Shown here piece after piece: positions 52,218 to 61,197 of a DNA stretch of 64,000 bases. Below the pieces are notes generated by a model. It was not told the origin of the DNA. It ran no database searches and saw nothing but the letters and a program-made list of their open reading frames with translations. This stretch comes from Flavobacteriaceae bacterium (lineage in GTDB: Bacteria; Bacteroidota; Bacteroidia; Flavobacteriales; Flavobacteriaceae). Position 1 is the first letter of the stretch; each line of letters opens with the position of its first letter. The position numbers and the translations under genes are program-made. The DNA lies in NCBI GenBank assembly GCA_019634365.1, contig JAHQVM010000007.1:1-64000 (forward strand), written 5' to 3'.

Positions 52218-52252
52218 AAAAAAACACCGCTCGAAAAGGATCCGAACGGTGT
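52218..52252 (-). terminator. Rho-independent terminator after the FG-GAP gene
   Basis: The stem acaccg(t)tcg/cga(g)cggtgt on the minus strand is followed by seven T. It is about 27 bp after the stop of the gene at 52279. Confidence 0.85.
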
Positions 52253-52278
52253 CATGCAACTAGCAAATAAATTCTTGC

Positions 52279-53877
52279 TTATTTTTTGATAAAGCGTTGT
52301 GTTCTAATAAGATTCTTATCGAAAACCCTTAGGATGTAATTTCCCTGTGAAAGTTGGGAAACATCGATAGACTCACCTTCCAATTTGGCGTTGGCCACTC
52401 TTCGTCCAGTGACATCAAAAATGGTATAAATGGGAGTATCGAACTCGTTTACGGTTCCCAAATTAAGGATATCCGATGTTGGGTTCGGGTACAAAATCAA
52501 ATTGTCCACAAGGGTATCTTCCAATCCAAGGGTAGAACCTTCGATTACCTCGATAGATTGGTTGGCAGGAACATCTTCTAGAATGTCGATGGTTCCGGAG
52601 GTCCAATAAATGGTGACGTTAACCATTTCATCGGCTCCCAGTCCAAAGTGTGTGTTCATACTACTCATATCTCCAAATCCTTCACCACTTCTAACATCAC
52701 GCATCTGCGTTCCCAAAGCCGAAGTAATTTCAACACGAGCGCCCAAACCGTCTACATTACTATCGGTTCCGACAGTATAAATTTTAAGCCAGTTATTAGC
52801 ATTTCCATTGTTGTAGTGTATGGTACTCCCTAGGAAAACATCGATAAATCCATCGTCGTTGGCGTCTCCAAATGCACCATTAATGAAGTTGGCGGAGGAT
52901 CCAATGGTAAAGGTTAAATCTCCATTTCCGTATAAAATGGTGTTAGAGCTAGCGATGTCTGCATACCCATCATTGTTAAAATCATGAGTAGCATTTTCAA
53001 TATCTGTGCTGTTAAAGGATTCAAGACCGGATCCCGTGATTACATCTGTGAACGTTCCGTCTCCGTTGTTACGCATTAAACGGTGGAATCCGTCTCCTAA
53101 GCTACTGGCACCTACCCAAGCGTCCATATCTCCGTCATTATCGTAATCTGCCCAAGCTGAAGACCAGGTTTGCATGTCATCTTCCAAACCAACAATTGCA
53201 CCTATCTCGGTGAATGTTCCATCTCCATTGTTGTTGTGCAATTCATTGTCACGTCTGGCAGACTCACCACCACACTTGGCAATAAAAAGATCTACGTCAC
53301 GATCGTTGTCATAATCGATCCAAACCGATCCATAGTGTCCTCCTGAAGGGTAATCTCCCAGTCCTCCTTGGAAGAACGTAAAGTTTCCATTACCATCGTT
53401 AATGTAGTAAACATTGGGTTCTACATCGTGGCATACGAAAGCATCCAAGTGTCCATCATTATTAATATCAACAAAATTGGAACGTTGTGAAAACACGTAT
53501 TCACTTCCAGAAATTTCGGTATAGGCCGTACCATCATCACTCGCTTTCATAAAGGTTACACCGTTTCCACCTCCATAGAGAAGATCGGTATATCCATTGC
53601 GGTCGTAATCTGCCGCTGCCATACTCCAGGAGGGAAGATTGTTGGCATTGGTAGTTGAGATATTGGTTTCAACAAATGTACCATCATCTTGCTGGTAGAA
53701 GATCTGAATATTGCTACTGGTTACAGAAACAATGTCATCCAAGTGGTCGCCATTCATATCAACCAAAGTTCGGCTATACGAACCATTGGTAGCAATACCT
53801 TGCGTAGTAAAGGATACTTCTTGCGCCATCAAAGGAAAGACCGCCATTAGAGCACCCAATAAAATAGTTTTTTTCAT
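52279..53877 (-). CDS. FG-GAP/VCBS repeat protein with ASPIC/UnbV and T9SS sorting domain (CRTAC1-like)
   Basis: A 532-residue secreted protein. Signal peptide (MKKTILLGALMAVFPLMAQ), then about seven FG-GAP/VCBS blades with calcium-binding Asp clusters (DYDRNGYTDLLY, DYDNDRDVDLFIAKCG, DYDNDGDMDAWVG), an ASPIC/UnbV segment (GLGARVEITSALGTQMRDV ... THFGLG), and a T9SS type A sorting domain (ILYPNPTSDILNLG ... IRTQRFIKK). It is probably a surface adhesion or binding protein that folds with calcium. The ATG at 53877 gives the signal peptide; a TTG at 53898 is less likely. It lies 32 bp downstream of the diheme cytochrome gene and is probably co-transcribed with it. Confidence 0.9.
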   Translation of the reverse strand: MKKTILLGALMAVFPLMAQEVSFTTQGIATNGSYSRTLVDMNGDHLDDIVSVTSSNIQIFYQQDDGTFVETNISTTNANNLPSWSMAAADYDRNGYTDLLYGGGNGVTFMKASDDGTAYTEISGSEYVFSQRSNFVDINNDGHLDAFVCHDVEPNVYYINDGNGNFTFFQGGLGDYPSGGHYGSVWIDYDNDRDVDLFIAKCGGESARRDNELHNNNGDGTFTEIGAIVGLEDDMQTWSSAWADYDNDGDMDAWVGASSLGDGFHRLMRNNGDGTFTDVITGSGLESFNSTDIENATHDFNNDGYADIASSNTILYGNGDLTFTIGSSANFINGAFGDANDDGFIDVFLGSTIHYNNGNANNWLKIYTVGTDSNVDGLGARVEITSALGTQMRDVRSGEGFGDMSSMNTHFGLGADEMVNVTIYWTSGTIDILEDVPANQSIEVIEGSTLGLEDTLVDNLILYPNPTSDILNLGTVNEFDTPIYTIFDVTGRRVANAKLEGESIDVSQLSQGNYILRVFDKNLIRTQRFIKK

Positions 53878-53909
53878 GATTATGAGTATTAGATTCAATA
53901 GTTGATTCG

Positions 53910-55298
53910 TTAATTACAATTTTCTGATAAGGAATTGATCCATTCCTCAATTAAAGCAACACCTTCTTCGTGTTGTATGGTTCTACCCAACAAGGGCATT
54001 CTATAGTTTTCTTCGTTAGTCTCCATTCTAAAAAAGAGAACAGAATCGTCTGGAGCTCCGGGAGTAATAATTTTACTATTATCATATCCAGGAATCGGAG
54101 TCTGAGGTGTATCGCATACACCCATTAAAACTGGATCTGTGGTTTCATCGAAGGCAAAACGAATGGCTCTATAATTACAGTGGCCTTCGTCACTATGACA
54201 GCTAGCGCAATTTATATCGAAATAGGATCTCACCCTCAAGTCTAGGGGTTGCGACGTGTCATTATAATCTACCACACCATTGATATTGTCTGGAACATTA
54301 TTGGCTAGATATCCCATGTCCATCCATTTTTGCAGTTGATTTTGAGCACCATCAGCATACGGATAATCCGAATCCAAGCTCTGTGGTTTGGTTCCAATAG
54401 GAGCATTCACAAAATTGGCCTTATGGCATGTAAAACACTGACTGTCTGCCGGAATTCGGTAGTTGGTAGACTTTTCAACGCCATCCTGTAACCAAGTAAT
54501 GTCTACAAAACCTCCATCGCCCGAAGTATCTAAATCGGCTTCATTTTGGGCGTCGTTCCATAGATAATCCGCAGTAATCCATCCATCCGATTTCTTGATG
54601 AGTAATCGTGTTTCAATGATTTGAGTGTTATTGCCAGGCTGCACATTTTCGTAGTAAAAAGTCTTAATGAGGATGGCACCCACAGGGAAATCCAACAATT
54701 CACTATCACTCACATACGAGGCTTGCGTTCCCATAGGCATCCATACAAATCTCTTTTTTAGGGCATAATCTGTAAATAAGCTACTGGTGGGCTTGTAAGG
54801 AAGCACACCATAAACCGGGTTGTGGTCTGCCATATTGCCATTGAAGAAATTATAATCGGACAATTTTGGGTAGGGAACCGCGTCGATATCGAAAACCACA
54901 GGTGATATGGGCAGGACCGTTATGGTCACAGTTTCTGTCTCACAATTTTCACTGTTGGCATCGCAAATGGTATACTGAAAAGTAACTTCTCCGAAAAAAC
55001 TGTCGCTAGGGGTATATCGAATACTGTCGTCTTGCGTATTAGAAGGTGTCCCATTGTCTAGAACCGTTGCGCTCCCAGACGAAGGATTGCTCAATTGTAA
55101 TACCCCATCTGTTGGAACGTTGCTATCGTTCGAAAAAATAGGGATGTCCACTGTGGCATTTTGGAATACCTCTGCAGCATCGGGTTGGGTAGTAATATTG
55201 AGTGGGACATAGGTGTCCCCACCATCGTCTTTGTTGCAGGCAAAAAATAACACTGCAAGGGTCAAAAAACCAAAGAATCGTAGGCAAATTCTTTTCAT
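53910..55298 (-). CDS. SO2930-like diheme c-type cytochrome lipoprotein with Ig-like domain
   Basis: A 462-residue lipoprotein (VLFFACNKDDGGD). The N-K-D-D stretch after Cys matches the surface-export signal of Bacteroidota lipoproteins. Residues 35-135 are an Ig/cadherin-like domain of Big type (FSNDSNVPTDGVLQLSNPSSG); residues 150-460 form the cytochrome part, with two haem motifs (SQCFTCHK and INCASCHS) and possible Met ligands (NYRMPLLGR near the end). It resembles the SO2930 diheme family. It is transcribed together with the FG-GAP protein. A surface redox or peroxidase-like role is inferred only. Confidence 0.85.
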   Translation of the reverse strand: MKRICLRFFGFLTLAVLFFACNKDDGGDTYVPLNITTQPDAAEVFQNATVDIPIFSNDSNVPTDGVLQLSNPSSGSATVLDNGTPSNTQDDSIRYTPSDSFFGEVTFQYTICDANSENCETETVTITVLPISPVVFDIDAVPYPKLSDYNFFNGNMADHNPVYGVLPYKPTSSLFTDYALKKRFVWMPMGTQASYVSDSELLDFPVGAILIKTFYYENVQPGNNTQIIETRLLIKKSDGWITADYLWNDAQNEADLDTSGDGGFVDITWLQDGVEKSTNYRIPADSQCFTCHKANFVNAPIGTKPQSLDSDYPYADGAQNQLQKWMDMGYLANNVPDNINGVVDYNDTSQPLDLRVRSYFDINCASCHSDEGHCNYRAIRFAFDETTDPVLMGVCDTPQTPIPGYDNSKIITPGAPDDSVLFFRMETNEENYRMPLLGRTIQHEEGVALIEEWINSLSENCN

Positions 55299-55320
55299 AG
55301 TAACTCGTAAACAATTTTTT

Positions 55321-55350
55321 ATTAAAAAGGGATCCCCGAAAGAATCCCTT
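55321..55350 (-). terminator. Terminator after the DoxX-like gene
   Basis: AAGGGAT/ATCCCTT with a 10-base loop is followed on the minus strand by TTTAAT. It lies about 55 bp after the stop of the gene at 55405. A 9-bp inverted repeat (55304-55312 and 55380-55388, CTCGTAAAC/GTTTACGAG) encloses it. Confidence 0.65.
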
Positions 55351-55404
55351 AAATGTACTAAAAACTTTTGTTTACAAGTGTTTACGAGGGTTTTTGTGTG
55401 AATT

Positions 55405-55806
55405 TTATGAGAAAAGTGGGCGGTAATGATCCCAATGTTTGTACATCAAATAGGCATTCACTAATGCCACTACAATGGCTGGGCCAATATTGGGAAGGTT
55501 TACGAAGGCATGGAATAATACAATATTGATAGAAATCGGTACTAACATTACCAATGCAAATGGTACCCATTTCTTTATCACCAATAACAGGCCAACAATG
55601 ACCTCGGTAAGCCCTACTAAGTGCATGATATACCCTTTGCCACTTCCTGCCTCAGGCCCTGAATAGCGCAGGGCATCGAAGAGGTGTTGGGCTTCAGGAA
55701 ATCCGGTAAAATCGAAATCCTGAAGAAACCAAAGGAATTTGTTCAGTCCAAATGCCAAAAGCATTAGTCCAAGTCCTACGCGTAAAATAATGTGAAAGAT
55801 TTTCAT
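55405..55806 (-). CDS. DoxX-like membrane protein
   Basis: A 133-residue four-helix membrane protein (ILRVGLGLMLLAFGLNKFLWFL, then VGLTEVIVGLLLVIKKWVPFALVMLVPIS). It is a close paralogue of the protein at 51803-52180. The loop between helices 1 and 2 contains a short insert (PEAQHLFDALRYSGPEAGSGK). It is single, with its own terminator. The function is unknown. Confidence 0.83.
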   Translation of the reverse strand: MKIFHIILRVGLGLMLLAFGLNKFLWFLQDFDFTGFPEAQHLFDALRYSGPEAGSGKGYIMHLVGLTEVIVGLLLVIKKWVPFALVMLVPISINIVLFHAFVNLPNIGPAIVVALVNAYLMYKHWDHYRPLFS

Positions 55807-55873
55807 GGTTGTCTTTTAAAATGGTTATGCGCGTTTAGACGCAAGACTCCGAAAAGACTTACATGATAGCGAA

Positions 55874-56863
55874 TTAAACCAGTTCGTGATGCAACAAATA
55901 TTCGGCAATTTGAATGGCATTGGTCGCAGCTCCTTTTCGGAGGTTATCACTCACCACCCAAAGGTTAAGCGTATTGGGTTGGGTCTCATCCCTTCTTAGC
56001 CTTCCTACGAAGACCTCGTCCTTTTCATGGGCATAAATTGGCATGGGATAGGTATTGGTATCGGGATTGTCCTGTACGGTTACCCCAGGTGTAGCATGCA
56101 AAATTTTGCGCACTTCTTTAAGGTCGAAATCATTTCTGAATTCAACATTTACCGCCTCACTGTGTCCACCAGCCGTAGGGATGCGAACCGCTGTTGCAGA
56201 AACCGAAAAAGTACGATCATTCAAAATTTTCTGGGGCTCACGGGCCAATTTCATTTCCTCTTTGGTGTATCCGTTTTCTTCGAAAACATCGCAATGGGGT
56301 AAGGCATTTTTATGAATGGGATAGGGATAGGCCATTTCCCCTCGCTGACCGGAAATCTCATTCTCCAATTGCTTTACCGCTTTAACGCCCGTTCCTGATA
56401 CCGATTGATAGGTAGCCACCACCACGCGTTTCATCTGGTATTTTTTATGCAAGGGAGCCAATGCCATGACCATTTGTATGGTCGAGCAATTGGGATTGGC
56501 GATGATCTTATCTTCTTTTGTCAAAACATCTGCATTGATTTCTGGAACCACAAGCTTTTTACTCGGGTCCATGCGCCATGCAGACGAATTGTCGATGACC
56601 GTTGTGCCTACCTCAGCAAATTTTGGAGCCCATTCTACCGAAGTGCTTCCGCCCGCCGAGAAAATGGCGATATCGGGTTTGGCTTCAATGGCTTCCTCGA
56701 GCCCAATGATTTTATGAAGTTTTCCTTTGAATACAATTTCCCGGCCTACGGATCGACGGGAAGCTACAGGCAACATTTCCTTGATCGGGAATTGCCGTTC
56801 TTCCAATAATTTCAGCATGACACTACCCACCATTCCGGTGGCACCTACTACAGCTACTCTCAT
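55874..56863 (-). CDS. asd: Aspartate-semialdehyde dehydrogenase
   Basis: A 329-residue NADPH enzyme converting aspartyl-4-phosphate to aspartate-4-semialdehyde, the branch point to lysine/DAP, threonine and methionine. Motifs: VAVVGATGMVGSVML (dinucleotide fold), SAGGSTSVEWAPKF, catalytic Cys in IIANPNCSTIQMV, and VRIPTAGGHSEAVNVE (active-site His). The frame reaches a TTG at 56884 and an ATG at 56881, but the ATG at 56863 (MRVAVVGATGMVG) is standard. It is flanked by terminators. Confidence 0.96.
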   Translation of the reverse strand: MRVAVVGATGMVGSVMLKLLEERQFPIKEMLPVASRRSVGREIVFKGKLHKIIGLEEAIEAKPDIAIFSAGGSTSVEWAPKFAEVGTTVIDNSSAWRMDPSKKLVVPEINADVLTKEDKIIANPNCSTIQMVMALAPLHKKYQMKRVVVATYQSVSGTGVKAVKQLENEISGQRGEMAYPYPIHKNALPHCDVFEENGYTKEEMKLAREPQKILNDRTFSVSATAVRIPTAGGHSEAVNVEFRNDFDLKEVRKILHATPGVTVQDNPDTNTYPMPIYAHEKDEVFVGRLRRDETQPNTLNLWVVSDNLRKGAATNAIQIAEYLLHHELV

Positions 56864-56923
56864 TTTAGGTCTGTTTTCCATCAAATGTAAACGTTTATGA
56901 AATTGGCCTGTAAAATTACAACG

Positions 56924-56958
56924 AAAAAAAAGACCATCCTGTCGAAAAACAGGATGGT
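56924..56958 (-). terminator. Rho-independent terminator after mscL
   Basis: A perfect 10-bp stem (accatcctgt/acaggatggt) with a 6-base loop is followed on the minus strand by eight T. It lies about 38 bp after the mscL stop. Confidence 0.93.
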
Positions 56959-56995
56959 TTAGTTAAAATGTATAGTGTAGCGGTATTTCGGCGTC

Positions 56996-57403
56996 TTATT
57001 TTTTTAGCGCATCTCTAATTTCCGTCAATAAATCGATTTCGGATGGTCCTGGATCTGGTGCAGGTGCCTCTTCCTTTTTCTTCTTCGTTTTGTTGTATGC
57101 CTTGACGATCATGAACAATACAAATCCAACAATTACCAAGTTAATGAGTGCATTTACCCATTTACCCCACATAATGGCATTTTCGGGAGTGGTAACAGTT
57201 CCGTCCTCGGCTACAACTGCTTCTGAAAGTATGACTTTCATTGAGGAAAAGTCCATGCCTCCGGTAAAATGACCTATGATGGGCATCATAATATCATTGG
57301 TAAATCCTGAAACAACACCACCAATTGCACCTGCCAAAATTACGGCAACTGCTAAATCGATGACATTACCTGTCATGATAAATTCTTTGAATTCTTTAAG
57401 CAT
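56996..57403 (-). CDS. mscL: Large-conductance mechanosensitive channel
   Basis: A 135-residue pentameric channel protein that opens under membrane tension to protect against osmotic downshock. It has the N-terminal amphipathic helix and TM1 (MLKEFKEFIMTGNVIDLAVAVILAGAIG), the FTNDIMMPIIG loop, a periplasmic loop, TM2 (ALINLVIVGFVLFMIVKAYN) and the C-terminal KKKKEEAPAPDPGPSEIDLLTEIRDAL. The ATG at 57403 is preferred over the extended frame to 57451, whose extra residues are unlike the family. Confidence 0.95.
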   Translation of the reverse strand: MLKEFKEFIMTGNVIDLAVAVILAGAIGGVVSGFTNDIMMPIIGHFTGGMDFSSMKVILSEAVVAEDGTVTTPENAIMWGKWVNALINLVIVGFVLFMIVKAYNKTKKKKEEAPAPDPGPSEIDLLTEIRDALKK

Positions 57404-57476
57404 TTCTGATTGGTTTTGAGGGTTAATAAGTTCCAAATTACACAAAAGCATTAGCTTTCACAAAATTCTGTAGGAA

Positions 57477-58595
57477 TTATCTTTTCGGTTTTCGACGAAC
57501 GACGCGCTTTACCCTTTGGGAGATAGCCGTGAGTAATTCGTAGGAAATACTTCCCATGCTTTCAGCCAAATCAGAAGCATTCTGTTGGGATCCAATAATG
57601 ATAACTTCGTCACCCTCTTTACAGTCGATCCCTGTAATATCGACCATGAGCATATCCATGCATACATTGCCTATGATAGGGACCGAGTGTCCATTTATGA
57701 CCACCTTTCCTACACCATTTCCTAAGTTTCTGGAAATACCATCGGCATGACCTATGGGTAGGGTAGCTGTTTTAGCAAAATGGGTGGCTTTGTAAGCTCT
57801 ATTATACCCTACGGTTTCACCAGGTTCTATAGTATGGATTTGTGAAATAATGCTTTTTAAGTGGACAACGGGTTTTAAATTAGCATCGTAGGCCTCAGAA
57901 TTGCCATACCCGTACAATCCAATGCCTGTTCGTACCATATCGAACTGCGCCTCTGGGTAGTTGAGGATAGCCGAGGTATTGCTTTGGTGGAGCATTGGGC
58001 GATACCCAAGTCGCTCCGCCATGTCGGATGCAATGTTCTTGAAGTTTGCTATTTGCCCCAAGGTGAACTCCCTTTCGTTCATGTCCTCACTCGCAGCCAA
58101 ATGCGAAAAAAGTGACTTGATTTTAATGGATTGAGTTTCGGCAAGCCGTTCGACAATCCACTCGGTATCACTTTCCCAAAATCCCAGACGGTTCAATCCA
58201 GTATTGAATTTAATATGAACGGGATAGTCCTGTTGTTTTTTGCCCTCTGCAACGGCCACGAACGATCGAAGGATCCGTGCACTATAAAGGGCAGGTTCTA
58301 GGCATCGATCTATGAGGGATTCAAAATGAACAGGCTGTGGGTGAAGTACCAAAATAGGCTGTGTAATACCTGCATCCCTAAGCGCAATGCCTTCTTTTAC
58401 GTACGCCACAGCGAAATAATCTACGCCCAATGAAGCCAATTCTTTGGCCACCTCACAAGCATCACTGCCATAACCGAAGGCTTTTACCACCCCCATAACT
58501 TTGGTATCGGGATGTAACTTGGACGTAAGGAATTCGTAATTGTGCGCTAGAGCGTCCAGATCAATTTCAAGAACGGTTTCATGCGTTTGGCTCAT
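57477..58595 (-). CDS. alr: Alanine racemase
   Basis: A 372-residue PLP enzyme making D-alanine for peptidoglycan. The PLP-Lys is in VMGVVKAFGYGSDA (KAFGYGS in place of the more usual KANAYGHG, as in other flavobacteria). Catalytic Tyr is in ETVGYNRAYKA, and the PLP-phosphate contacts lie in the C-terminal barrel. The start is ATG at 58593-58595 (MSQTHETVLEIDL); the frame continues to a TTG at 58604. The gene is 15 bp downstream of tdk, so they form an operon. Confidence 0.94.
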   Translation of the reverse strand: MSQTHETVLEIDLDALAHNYEFLTSKLHPDTKVMGVVKAFGYGSDACEVAKELASLGVDYFAVAYVKEGIALRDAGITQPILVLHPQPVHFESLIDRCLEPALYSARILRSFVAVAEGKKQQDYPVHIKFNTGLNRLGFWESDTEWIVERLAETQSIKIKSLFSHLAASEDMNEREFTLGQIANFKNIASDMAERLGYRPMLHQSNTSAILNYPEAQFDMVRTGIGLYGYGNSEAYDANLKPVVHLKSIISQIHTIEPGETVGYNRAYKATHFAKTATLPIGHADGISRNLGNGVGKVVINGHSVPIIGNVCMDMLMVDITGIDCKEGDEVIIIGSQQNASDLAESMGSISYELLTAISQRVKRVVRRKPKR

Positions 58596-58610
58596 AATGG
58601 GCAATAGGTC

Positions 58611-59252
58611 TTATTGGGCTCTTTTTTTTGGAGTGATTTGCTCGGCATCATTCACATCCATTTTGCGCACTTTTTCACGGAGTTGGGCCTTGTAAAAAGC
58701 AGCTCTACTAAGCGGTTCGTATTCGTCTGTTTCCCCGAGCAAAACAAGATCATCACTTTTTGCTTTCCGGTAGCTGTAATTGGCTAGGTTGCCTGTACGG
58801 GTGCATACAGCGTGCACTTTGGTAACATACTCGGCCGTGGCCATGAGCGCTGGCATGGGGCCAAACGGATTGCCCTTGTAGTCCATATCCAGACCTGCCA
58901 CGATAACGCGCATTCCCTGGTTAGCAAGGTCATTGCAAACTTTTACGATTTCGTCGTCGAAGAACTGGGCTTCATCAATCCCCACAACGTCGCATCCATC
59001 AGCCAGAATAGGAATATTGGCGGCAGCCGGAACGGGCGTAGAACGAATTTCATTACTATCGTGTGAAACCACTTTGTCCTCATCGTAGCGAACATCCACA
59101 GCAGGCTTAAAGATTTCTACCTTCTGCCGGGCAAATTGGGCGCGCTTTAACCTTCGGATGAGTTCCTCTGTTTTTCCCGAAAACATGGAGCCACAGATCA
59201 CTTCAATCCACCCAAATTGCTCCTTCTGGTTCACCGTATTTTCAAGAAACAT
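58611..59252 (-). CDS. tdk: Thymidine kinase
   Basis: A 213-residue type II thymidine kinase that salvages thymidine to dTMP. It has the P-loop [14 protein letters not shown], Asp/Glu motif [27 protein letters not shown] and a C-terminal lasso region ([17 protein letters not shown]). The zinc-binding cysteine count is low (two to three), with CxR and VC variants, as in many flavobacteria. It is first of the operon with alr. Length is usual. Start ATG at 59250-59252. Confidence 0.95.
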   Translation of the reverse strand: MFLENTVNQKEQFGWIEVICGSMFSGKTEELIRRLKRAQFARQKVEIFKPAVDVRYDEDKVVSHDSNEIRSTPVPAAANIPILADGCDVVGIDEAQFFDDEIVKVCNDLANQGMRVIVAGLDMDYKGNPFGPMPALMATAEYVTKVHAVCTRTGNLANYSYRKAKSDDLVLLGETDEYEPLSRAAFYKAQLREKVRKMDVNDAEQITPKKRAQ

Positions 59253-59352
59253 AACTTAATTTTAGAATAAAACGTAAAACTTTGACGTTTACGTAAAGGA
59301 TGCGTAAATTTAACAAAACAAAAAATAGGAAGGCACTTTAATTGGAAAAGTT

Positions 59353-60144
59353 ATGAAGAAGAAACTTCGGTTGCAGATAAAGGATTTGGCCTCACAGATC
59401 CTTTCCGAAAATTCAGAGAACAATACCCGAAAAATGAAGGAACTGACACGTGAGCTTTTCGAAAAGCTTACGGTATTGGAGTATGTAGAAGTACAGTTAT
59501 TGGGTGAGGGAGAAGATGAAGCAGGAGAACAATCCTTCGATTCTAAAAGTTACAGGGAAAACAACTGGTTCAAAGAGCCAGAGCCTGTTCCACAACCCGA
59601 GCATAAGGAAGAATTGGTAGAGCCGGCCATCGAAAAAATTAAAGACATCGTTGCACAAATGCCAGAGGAATCCCAAAGTGTGGATGCCTTACTGGAAGAG
59701 GTTTTACCCAAAAAAGAATTCCATAAAAACGATTTAGAGGAGTTTGCCTCCAATTATCAGGAGATGCCTGTTTTTGAACGTAAAGACGATAGTCATGTCG
59801 CTACCGAAGTGAAACCCGTTATCGAAACGAAAAAAGAAGAACCCGCACCAGAAATTGAGGAACGGGTGAGTGCCAATGATATGGATCGACCCAAATCGAT
59901 CAATGATGCAGTGGGTAAAGGGCTTCATATTGGCCTCAACGACCGTTTGGCCTTCGTAAAGCATCTTTTCGACGGCAAAAGTGAGGATTATACCCGTGTG
60001 CTTTCGCAAATAAGCACCTTTGGAAATTATGAAGAAGCCGAAACCTTTATTAAAGGGAAGGTAAAGCCCGATTACAATTATTGGCTTCAGAAAGAGGATG
60101 TGGCGAATCGTTTCATGAAGATCATTGAGAAGAGCTTCAGTTAA
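59353..60144 (+). CDS. Conserved flavobacterial protein of unknown function
   Basis: A 263-residue protein with two conserved ends joined by an acidic, Pro/Glu-rich, probably disordered middle (about residues 60-180). The N-terminal end is helical (KLRLQIKDLASQILS ... LYEK-type). The C-terminal end (INDAVGKGLHIGLNDRLAFVKHLFDG... YEEAETFIKGKVKPDYNYW) is the best conserved part and looks like a small helical bundle. It has no signal peptide and no recognised domain. It is 100 bp from tdk in the opposite direction and 24 bp upstream of the DoxX gene. Confidence 0.8.
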   Translation: MKKKLRLQIKDLASQILSENSENNTRKMKELTRELFEKLTVLEYVEVQLLGEGEDEAGEQSFDSKSYRENNWFKEPEPVPQPEHKEELVEPAIEKIKDIVAQMPEESQSVDALLEEVLPKKEFHKNDLEEFASNYQEMPVFERKDDSHVATEVKPVIETKKEEPAPEIEERVSANDMDRPKSINDAVGKGLHIGLNDRLAFVKHLFDGKSEDYTRVLSQISTFGNYEEAETFIKGKVKPDYNYWLQKEDVANRFMKIIEKSFS

Positions 60145-60168
60145 TTGAATTTTACATAACCAACCCAA

Positions 60169-60522
60169 ATGAAACTTCAGAAGATTATTTATTGGGTAGC
60201 TACCCTGCTATTCTGTGCGGTTATGCTGTATTCGGCATCCATGTATTTTTCCAATACGGAAATGGTCAAGGGATTCTTCGAACGATTTAATTATCCTACA
60301 TATATCGTGATCCCATTGGCGGTTGCAAAAGTGCTTGGCGTGATCATGGTAATATGGAGAAAAAGCAAATGGCTTACCGAATGGGCCTATGCAGGATTCT
60401 TTTTCGATGTTGTTCTTGCTTTCTTTGCCCATCAGATGCTCGGGGATGATGTTACCTTCACCCTTGCTACCCTTGTATTTTTATTGCTCTCCTATTTCTT
60501 CGGAAAGGAGGTTCGATCCTAA
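60169..60522 (+). CDS. DoxX-like four-helix membrane protein
   Basis: A 117-residue protein with four predicted membrane helices and the DoxX_2-type pattern (VPLAVAKVLGVIMVIWR, WAYAGFFFDVVLAFFAHQM). It is only distantly related to the two DoxX-like proteins at 51803 and 55405. It is 3 bp upstream of rsmI and belongs to the same transcription unit as the preceding gene. No function can be assigned. Confidence 0.82.
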   Translation: MKLQKIIYWVATLLFCAVMLYSASMYFSNTEMVKGFFERFNYPTYIVIPLAVAKVLGVIMVIWRKSKWLTEWAYAGFFFDVVLAFFAHQMLGDDVTFTLATLVFLLLSYFFGKEVRS

Positions 60523-60525
60523 CCC

Positions 60526-61197
60526 ATGGCCAAACTATACCTTGTTCCAACACCCATCGGCAATTTACAAGACATGACTTTTCGTGCCATCGAAGTGCTT
60601 AAAGAAGCCGATATTATTTTGGCCGAAGATACCCGCACCAGTGGAAAACTATTGAAACATTTCGATATCGCCACGCCCATGCATTCACATCATATGCACA
60701 ATGAGCACAAAACCGTAGCGGGAATCGTGGAAAGGATTAAAGCTGGTGAAACCGTGGCTTTGATCAGCGATGCAGGAACTCCCGCCATTAGCGACCCCGG
60801 ATTTTTACTCACCCGTGCTTGTGTAGAAGAAGGCATTGAAGTGGATTGCTTACCCGGTGCAACAGCTTTTGTTCCAGCATTGGTAAACAGCGGACTTCCG
60901 AACGATCGTTTTGTGTTCGAAGGGTTTTTGCCTGTAAAGAAAGGCCGCCAAACCCGACTGCAATTATTGGCAGAGGAGACCCGTACGATGATCTTCTACG
61001 AATCCCCTCATAAATTATTGAAGACCCTTTCCCATTTTTCGGAATATTTTGGGGCAGATCGTCGTGTTTCAGTATCACGCGAATTGACCAAAATGCACGA
61101 GGAAACCATTCGGGGTACGCTTACTGAGGTCATTGGGCATTTTGAAAAGAAAGCACCCAAAGGCGAATTGGTGGTCATAGTACAGGGCAAAAAATAA
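60526..61197 (+). CDS. rsmI: 16S rRNA (cytidine(1402)-2'-O)-methyltransferase
   Basis: A 223-residue SAM-dependent enzyme of the tetrapyrrole-methylase fold that methylates C1402 of 16S rRNA in the decoding centre. Motifs: LYLVPTPIGNLQDMTFRA, AEDTRTSGKLLKHF, ISDAGTPAISDPG and LPGATAFVPAL (SAM-binding loops), VFEGFLPVKKGRQ. The stop overlaps the start of the next gene (TAATG). Start ATG at 60526; length is slightly short of the E. coli enzyme (286), as is normal for Bacteroidota. Confidence 0.95.
   Translation: MAKLYLVPTPIGNLQDMTFRAIEVLKEADIILAEDTRTSGKLLKHFDIATPMHSHHMHNEHKTVAGIVERIKAGETVALISDAGTPAISDPGFLLTRACVEEGIEVDCLPGATAFVPALVNSGLPNDRFVFEGFLPVKKGRQTRLQLLAEETRTMIFYESPHKLLKTLSHFSEYFGADRRVSVSRELTKMHEETIRGTLTEVIGHFEKKAPKGELVVIVQGKK

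Noticed and set aside
57404-57451. Longer mscL frame
   Set aside because: MscL proteins begin with the amphipathic helix encoded from 57403; the upstream residues have no family support.
59268-59291. AAACGT/ACGTTT inverted repeat between tdk and the gene at 59353
   Set aside because: The stem is short and AT-rich; several cgtaaa-like words nearby make chance pairing likely.
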